Below, in pieces: positions 58,601 to 64,000 of a stretch of DNA of 64,000 bases. A program made the position numbers and the translations under genes. The notes below the pieces were generated by a model. It made no database searches. It saw nothing but the letters and a program-made list of their open reading frames with translations, and was not told the origin of the DNA. The stretch lies in contig BDIU01000361.1 of the NCBI GenBank assembly GCA_002118135.1, forward strand, positions 62,176 through 126,175, in the 5' to 3' direction. This stretch comes from Trebouxia sp. TZW2008. Lineage: Eukaryota > Chlorophyta > Trebouxiophyceae > Trebouxiales > Trebouxiaceae. Position 1 is the stretch's first letter, and each line of letters opens with the position of its first letter.

Positions 58601-61591
58601 CACGCTGCTTGCTGAGAATGCCTTAGCAGCAGCCAGCATCATCAGGCCTGCATTGCCGCTCAATGCTCAGAGCTCAACCTCAAGAGAAAAAAGGAGAAGG
58701 AGTGCGACAGCAGACTGGCAGCAGCAGTAGTCATTGAAACAGTGTGCTGCCATTGTGAGTGCAACTGGCAGATTAATGGATCTGACATCAGTCATGGCCA
58801 CGCTGCTAGCTGAGAAGGCCTTAGCAGCAGCCAGCATCATCAGACCTACACTGCAGCTCACTGCTCAAGCCTCAGACTCACGAGAAGCAGAGGGGAGTAA
58901 TAAGATGTTGCAGTCTTGCATTGCTTCATGCAGACATTTATGACAAAAAGCAAGTGAAGCAAGAGCAGCTGCAGACAATCCAACAACGAGTGGACAAATC
59001 AGAAAGCAGCAGGGCAGGAGCCAGCTGACAGGCCTGTTGACCTGTTTGGCCCAGCTCCCAGGATAACCGCAGCAAGAAAAACATAACAGAACGTCACAAC
59101 ACAACAGAAGCAGCAGAAAGCAGTTGCAATGTTGATGCAAAGAAGTAGTAAAGGCAGCTGCCAGGGCTGTTTCACCTATTGGCCCTGCCCCAAGGATGGC
59201 CACAGTGTGAAAACCACAACAACAGAATGTAATCGCCGCAACAAAGCAGAGAGAATTTGGGAAGTAGCAAAGGCAGCTGACAGGGCTGTTCACCTATTGG
59301 CCCTGCCCCCAGAACAGCCACAGTCTTGCCTGGCCCCACTTGAGCTCTCCGACAGGCATGTACTGCAATGCACACAGGCTGTGTCAGACAAGAAACCTTC
59401 AAAGCTGCGTGTCATCAGGCATTGTGATTGAGAACTTCTTTCCCAAGGAGCAGCTTGGAACATTGCAGTAACATGATCATGTCAAGTCGCTTATACAGCC
59501 ACTTTGACAGGCAACCTAAAAGCTACGTTAGCAGGGATCACTGCTACGACCTTGCACCAGAACTCTCATATGTGCAAGCACGCTGGTCGAGCGCACTGGT
59601 CAAGCATGCTGAACACATGGAACTAGTACTCTGTGCTGTTGCTTGATGGCTACTGATGTTACCTACAACACTGCGAGGCTCCACAAGGAGCCTTGTTCAT
59701 GATCCAGTACATTACTGTTACTGTGACTACTGTTCTTACTGTTGCAGTCTTGTAGCTGTTACTGTTCCCTGCAACACTGAGCGAACCTACAAGGTTGTCT
59801 TGCTGATAATCAACTGTTACTGTCATTTGAATCACTGTTGTTGTTTGCATGTTGCAAGACTGTTACTGGGTCTTTCACTGCAACTGTTACCTGCAAAACT
59901 GAGAGGCTCCACATAGGCGCCTTGTTCATAGGTCAGGGAGTTTGGCAAGTTGAAGCAGTGCTCTGCAACCGATACTGTGATCATTTACGTGAGAGACCAA
60001 GATTAGCAACACTGAGAGGCCTCACAAGGGCGCCGTTCTCATGTTGTACTGTTAGGACTTATACAATATTGGGTGCTGATGCAGTGCTGTTACTATTATT
60101 ACCTGCAACACTGAGAGGCTCCACAAGGGCGCCTTGTTCATAGGTCAGGGAGTCTGGCAACTTGAAGCAGTACTCTGCTGGGTGGTCAACAAACTTCCTG
60201 AGGATGCCATGAACTGGTGGCAGTGAGAAGAATTTGATATTGGGATCCAGATTGTATCTTCCTTGCCTGTGGAAACCATAAAACGTTTACTTGAAGCAGC
60301 ACTCTGCAGGGTAGTCAACAAACTTCCTGAGGATGCCATGATCTGGCGGCAAGGAGAAGAACTTGATGTTGGGGTCCAGATTGTACCTCCCTTGCCTGTG
60401 AACAAGACAAGCGATCAGATGAGACTGGTTCAAAAGCGCATCAGTGTATGCTCATGACGTGCCTTGGCAGCAGTGAGAAGAGCTTGATGTGGGATCTAGG
60501 TTGTACCTTCCTTGCCTGTGAAGAAGACAACTGTTCAGACTAGATTTGCAGCAGCTGTTCCTGATTGGCCATGCTAAACTGAGTGCAATGGACCTGACAT
60601 GCACAATGATGTTCTTTGGAAGATAGAACAGGCAGCTGGAGAGCTTGTGTCAATGTGTGGGAGGACCAAACTCGTGCAAAAAGAGATGCCAGGAAGCTGG
60701 GGAAATCAACTATGTTGCGCGTGCTTAGCCGTATGCAGAATCACTGCATGCCTTGATGCACACATGCTGTTATCAGTCATGCAGACATCTGAGGTGCTAC
60801 TTACAGGTGCATTCAAGTCAGCAAGTCAGACTCGCTGCAGCATGACCCAGTGCTTGACATAGGTCAGGGTACAGAGCCCACAGCATAGTGCAACAACAAG
60901 CACATGCACAGCTGTGCAGGCAGAAGCAGAATATTGTGTGACTCACCGCGACATTTTGTGAGTCCAGCAGGGTATTCCAGGTTCCAAGGCCACCCGATCA
61001 CCTGGTTTCAGGTTGGTAACTTCAGGCCCTGTCTCAACTACTTCCCTGAGCAACACAACGTTGCCAGATGGGCACCAACACTGGCTTGCCACATAAGCCA
61101 GCAAAACTTGGAGCACATGTTTCCGGAGGTATTATGTGCTGTGATGCCTGCTAACGGCATAGACCTTACGAAAATTGGATGAAGCACGTGAACAAGCTGC
61201 TTGCACAGCTCTCGATGGCAGTTTGCTCACCCAGCGCCTTCATGCGCGGCGACGTTGGGTCCCTCTAAGACCCAGGGGCCGTTTCTGCCCTGAACTATCA
61301 TGCGCTAAGCGGCCCCGAGATGATCGAGAATTGCGGACAGCGTCACTGCATCCAACTGCGTACCTTCTTCAACATGTGTACGTCGGACCCGCAGATGCCG
61401 ACAGCTCGCATTCGTACCCGGACGTAATTGCTCGGAAGATCAGCAGTGAAAGGTAGATCTTTGAATCGCAAATCGTTGATGCCATACAGCAAAGCGGCAG
61501 GGTTCTTCCAGCTTTCCGAGACCTCTGTACTGACGTATCGTTTGAATAGTGCACTCCACAACTGACGCATCGGCTTTCGTTGGGCCAACAT
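55641..61591 (-). CDS. SDH: Sorbitol/polyol dehydrogenase (zinc MDR family)
   Basis: Eight exons join in frame to 379 residues: 61364-61591, 61231-61289, 60947-61045, 60103-60266, 59294-59362, 58424-58647, 56487-56624 and 55641-55799. It should oxidise a polyol such as sorbitol to a ketose with NAD+. Visible marks are VGICGSDVH (zinc Cys), NVAAHEGAG (zinc His-Glu, where the usual GHE is AHE), KPGDRVALEPGIPC, the LPPVHG loop, EPLSV, the Rossmann motif VLGAGPIG, and THRLGFSE with the end GAIKVMF. Of the four structural-zinc cysteines of plant SDH only one is kept (PGIPCWTHKMSRQGRYNLDP), so that site is probably absent. The first 30 residues are basic and Ser-rich, resembling an organelle presequence. 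Introns are full of half-exon copies. Confidence 0.92.
55860..56325 (-). repeat. Half-copies between SDH exons 7 and 8
   Basis: 5' copies of exon 55641-55799 (WPMC..RL-x-E) lie near 55870-55915, 55965-56005 and 56078-56115. A 3' copy of exon 56487-56624 (MDFTGSWLYTNT with donor) lies near 56276-56322. Between them CATGGTAGCTG is repeated five times near 56325-56375. Confidence 0.75.
56690..57530 (-). repeat. About seven 5' half-copies of SDH exon 56487-56624
   Basis: Copies near 56700-56760, 56795-56855, 56935-56975, 57050-57095, 57172-57195, 57285-57335 and 57478-57527 repeat the acceptor with TA-[FL]-EAV-x-PGGKVV. They are spaced about 110-150 bases apart. None has the FTGSWLYTNT end. Confidence 0.8.
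57714..58300 (-). repeat. 3' half-copies of SDH exon 58424-58647
   Basis: Copies near 58197-58297, 58090-58130, 58016-58042, 57865-57960 and 57714-57800 repeat GPDIVIDCVGVSNTITV plus the donor. The array keeps one frame open for 266 codons (57533-58333), which mimics a gene. Confidence 0.85.
58720..58860 (-). repeat. 5' half-copy of SDH exon 58424-58647
   Basis: It reads GLMMLAAAKAFSASSVAMTD after an acceptor and continues to NLPVALT, then ends. It lies upstream of the intact exon and is highly similar, so it is recent. Confidence 0.85.
59035..59220 (-). repeat. Two 3' half-copies of SDH exon 59294-59362
   Basis: Copies near 59165-59215 (TVAILGAGPIG with donor) and 59035-59075 repeat the Rossmann-loop end of the exon. 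Confidence 0.75.
59655..60050 (-). repeat. Four 3' half-copies of SDH exon 60103-60266
   Basis: Copies near 60005-60045, 59889-59970, 59763-59803 and 59659-59703 repeat the YEQGA-x-VEPLSVAG end with donor. They lie downstream of the intact exon. Confidence 0.8.
60280..60530 (-). repeat. Two 5' half-copies of SDH exon 60103-60266
   Basis: A copy near 60285-60400 is almost intact to EYCFK (QGRYNLDPNIKFFSLPP), and a second near 60455-60525 keeps only RYNLDP and a little more. Both lie upstream of the intact exon. Confidence 0.85.
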
Positions 61592-61950
61592 GATCTAACA
61601 TGCACACGCCTTCAGGAATGATGCAGCTTGCGAGATCACGAACGCTCCGCCCTTTGCAAAGTGTTAGCTTTGGACAAGACTTCGGCCCGTTTCGCACTAC
61701 AATCGACTTCGGAAGCCGACAGGGAAGCCGAGTCAAACGAGTGTTTCAGCTTTCTGACGGCGTAGTTCTTTTATCATACCGAAAGGCTCACACGTACAGA
61801 CAGACAGCACAGGGCGTTCAGTCCCGGCATCTGCTTGCTCGGACATCCGCTGCGAGTCGCGTCGAAAGGCATTGCTCTAAGGGTTTACTTCGGCAGCTAT
61901 CTGTTGCCAGAGTCAGCTGTATCGGCAGCAGCCTGTGGTCGAAAGACAGA
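61592..61950. promoter_or_regulatory. Divergent promoter region of SDH and IF1 genes
   Basis: There are 359 bases between opposite start codons. A plus-strand open frame (61600-62118) spans it in another frame and overlaps IF1, but it looks like chance. TATA elements are not obvious. Confidence 0.5.
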
Positions 61951-62977
61951 ATGGCATTGCGAGCAGTTTCACGCATCGGCTCTCTGAAACAACTTGCACC
62001 ACAAGCTTCAATGGTTGCAAACCGTGGATTTGCCAACTTCGATGAACGCGAAAGGGGAGAGGAGGTACAGATGCGCCAGGATCTCACACGCTTACCGCAT
62101 GCACACGTTCTTGCCTAAAGTTATTTGCTGCACCGTGCCATGCTGTTGTCTCTCAAAAATCAATGCGATGAAGTGGCTCATCACATTGCTGCATGCTGTG
62201 GTTGATGGCTTGACGCGCCGTAGCACACGTCTGAGCCCGGTCAACCAATAAACAACAGACTGCCTAAACTGATGATCAACGTAAGACCAGCGCACCGTCT
62301 GTGGGTTGCAGCGTGTTCATTTTCGACGTGAGGAGGAGCGACTCCTGCGAGACTTGCTTGCGAAAGTGAAGAAGCAGACTGATGAGGTGGGCAGACAAAG
62401 GAACCATGCTGCAGGCATAGCCTGACTTCAAGTTGCTGACACTCTTGCACCCCCTGTTCTGTAGACAGACAAAGCAGGAGCAGACAAGAGCAAGACAGAG
62501 GAGCTGCAAAAGCTCAAGGTGACGCCTGTGTCTGTACGCAGCTGTTCAGGGCTTTTGAGAAGTTCTGCCGATGCTACCGTTCGGCAGCAAACAGCATAGC
62601 TATTGTAGCTTAGCTCAAAATAGCTTTGCCCACACATTGCAAGCGATGAGCTCACAGCTGCAATCCCCTGCAGGCCATCGTAGGCAAATACAACATGAAG
62701 GAGACTGATTTGGAAGGTATGCATGAGCTGTGTGCATCAAGCTGTTGCGGTGTAGCCCAGGCAACAACATGCGTTTGACCATCATTGCTGTCCATGTGCA
62801 TATCAGTGCATTGTCAGCCAAAGACAGTCATGGCAGCACTTGTGCTTGTACGCTGCACATGATGATAGCTCAGCTTTGTGTTGACACTGCTTTGTCAGAG
62901 ATTCAGCTTTTGAGTGAAACATGTCCCTTACTGTCATTGCTGCTGCAGAGCTCATCAAGTGGAAGCATGCAGTTTGA
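61951..62977 (+). CDS. IF1: Mitochondrial ATP synthase inhibitor IF1
   Basis: Exons 61951-62064, 62312-62386, 62465-62518, 62674-62716 and 62949-62977 join in frame to 104 residues. The first 26 residues (MALRAVSRIGSLKQLAPQAS) form a basic mitochondrial presequence. FANFDERERGEE, FRREEERLLRDLLAKVKKQ and a Lys/Glu-rich helix follow, and the protein ends ELIKWKHAV. The RREEERLL-like segment is the conserved inhibitory region of IF1, which blocks ATP hydrolysis by F1 when the proton gradient falls. Length and order fit the family. It is divergent from SDH and has no half-exon copies. Confidence 0.88.
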
Positions 62978-64000
62978 CGTCTTCAAGTGGTGAACTTACT
63001 GTTGCCATTTTCCAGGCTGCATATGCACCTTCATATGTGAAAACTGCTCAGCAGACCTAAATTGTTCACGTGTCCTGCGCTATGCAATGGCACAATAGTG
63101 CTGATCACAATAACATTGCAGCTGTGTGCCTTCATGCAGTCTATCAGTGTACAACAGCATTCTAGCCCTTCACCAAAGTTCTGGCAGTGCGACCAATATC
63201 TGTTGGCTTGTCTTGCAACCGTCTGTAAACAACTGCTTGCCACCATGCATGAAATAGGTGCGATTGTTGTGGCATTTGCTGCTGTTGCGCTGGGTTTGCC
63301 CCAGACGTAAAGTCCAGCAGATGCACATGGTGCTTGCAAGTTGATTTTCACAATTGCATAAAATTTGCGATTTCATTAGAACGTCCAAAGCTATGCATTG
63401 ATGCACTGTAACCTGCTCAGAGACATTGCTGCATCAGCGTCCGTTCCAACAACACGAATCTGCGGTTGCCTACATGAGGCAGGGCTACGATGTCAAAACC
63501 GTTCAATGATCAGTCATGAAATCAGTCATGCCTGCGTGCTATCACAGTATCTTTGACCAATTTCAATATGGAAAGCAGTTCTTCCAGTTCAATGCAAACA
63601 CCCAATCCATTTCGATCCATTTGTTTACTGCTGCATCATCTGTTGTGGTCCCTTCAAGTTGCTAGTGCCTAGCACATGCTGCCAAAGCTTCTTGCCCTTG
63701 ACTGTCATGGGAGCACGTTCCGCTTGTGCATCTGGAGCTGAGTGTGGACCATAGAAATCTGGAGTCGTCACCAATGACACTGCAAACAACTTCCATCGTC
63801 GGGAGCTTACAGCACAGATTTAGTCAGAACTCAGCTTGATACAGATGCAGCAGCCTCAGCAGAGTCAAATCTAATCACTATACTCTGTGCGAAGTTTTGC
63901 GGCATGTGCATCAGCTTGGGTGTGAGTGGTGTCGCAGATACTCGTATGCCCAAGTGACCTTTGAGTCTCAAACAACTTCCATGCTTAATTCTTTCAGGGC
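62978..64000. other. Sequence right of IF1, no resolved gene
   Basis: A TGTAA near 63224 could be the IF1 poly(A) signal, although distant. Short open frames on both strands show no family resemblance. The only recognisable item is the dispersed repeat at 63884. Confidence 0.45.
63884..63972 (-). repeat. Dispersed 89-bp repeat, copy 2
   Basis: It matches 14909-14997 with roughly one in six bases changed. On the minus strand the open frame [21 protein letters not shown] is kept in both copies, with mostly conservative residue changes. Confidence 0.7.

Noticed and set aside
61600..62118. 172-codon plus-strand open frame over the SDH/IF1 promoter
   Set aside because: It overlaps IF1 exon 1 in another frame. 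IF1 has a family match and five exons in phase.

Overview
The window looks like nuclear DNA of a green alga (Chlorophyta). Nearly every gene is interrupted by GT-AG introns. The proteins include a chloroplast outer-envelope channel (OEP21 type), a plant-type branched-chain amino-acid enzyme, a mitochondrial calcium-uptake protein, a mitochondrial ATP-synthase inhibitor and an axonemal coiled-coil protein. The short internal telomere tract is of the plant/algal TTTAGGG type. I cannot name the species. There are no bacterial operons, CRISPR arrays, rRNAs or tRNAs that I can recognise.

Layout, left to right. 568-8961 (+): a six-transmembrane TRP-like cation channel whose 5' end is not resolved. 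9397-13618: a complete set of four core histone genes as two divergent pairs, H3(-)/H2B(+) and H4(-)/H2A(+). Each has one intron and a 3' hairpin, and the pairs share a 19-bp promoter word. 14198-21289 (-): dihydroxy-acid dehydratase in nine exons. 21828-36504 (-): a CCDC146/MBO2-type flagellar coiled-coil protein in at least 17 exons. 36727-44591 (+): a MICU-type EF-hand protein. 45358-46746 (-): a zinc-ribbon repeat protein. 47196-50956 (+): OEP21. 52106-54165 (-): a cupin, with its N-terminus unresolved. 55641-61591 (-): a sorbitol/polyol dehydrogenase. 61951-62977 (+): the ATPase inhibitor IF1. For the channel core, all four histones, the dehydratase, MICU, the zinc protein, OEP21, the dehydrogenase and IF1, the exons I list join in a consistent reading phase from end to end. 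That is strong internal evidence for those models.

The most unusual property is structural. All seven long-intron genes carry arrays of partial exon copies that follow one rule. The intact exon sits in the middle. Truncated copies upstream keep the acceptor and the exon 5' part. Truncated copies downstream keep the exon 3' part and the donor. I count this at about twenty exons. The histones, IF1 and the zinc-ribbon gene have none. The introns therefore seem to have grown by tandem duplications with one breakpoint in the exon and one in the intron, and each relic is a half-exon with a single splice border.

Functionally the window is a mix rather than one pathway. Organelle functions recur (OEP21, MICU, IF1, DHAD, and possibly the polyol dehydrogenase). 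SDH and IF1 share a divergent promoter region, as do MBO2 and MICU, and the zinc protein and OEP21.
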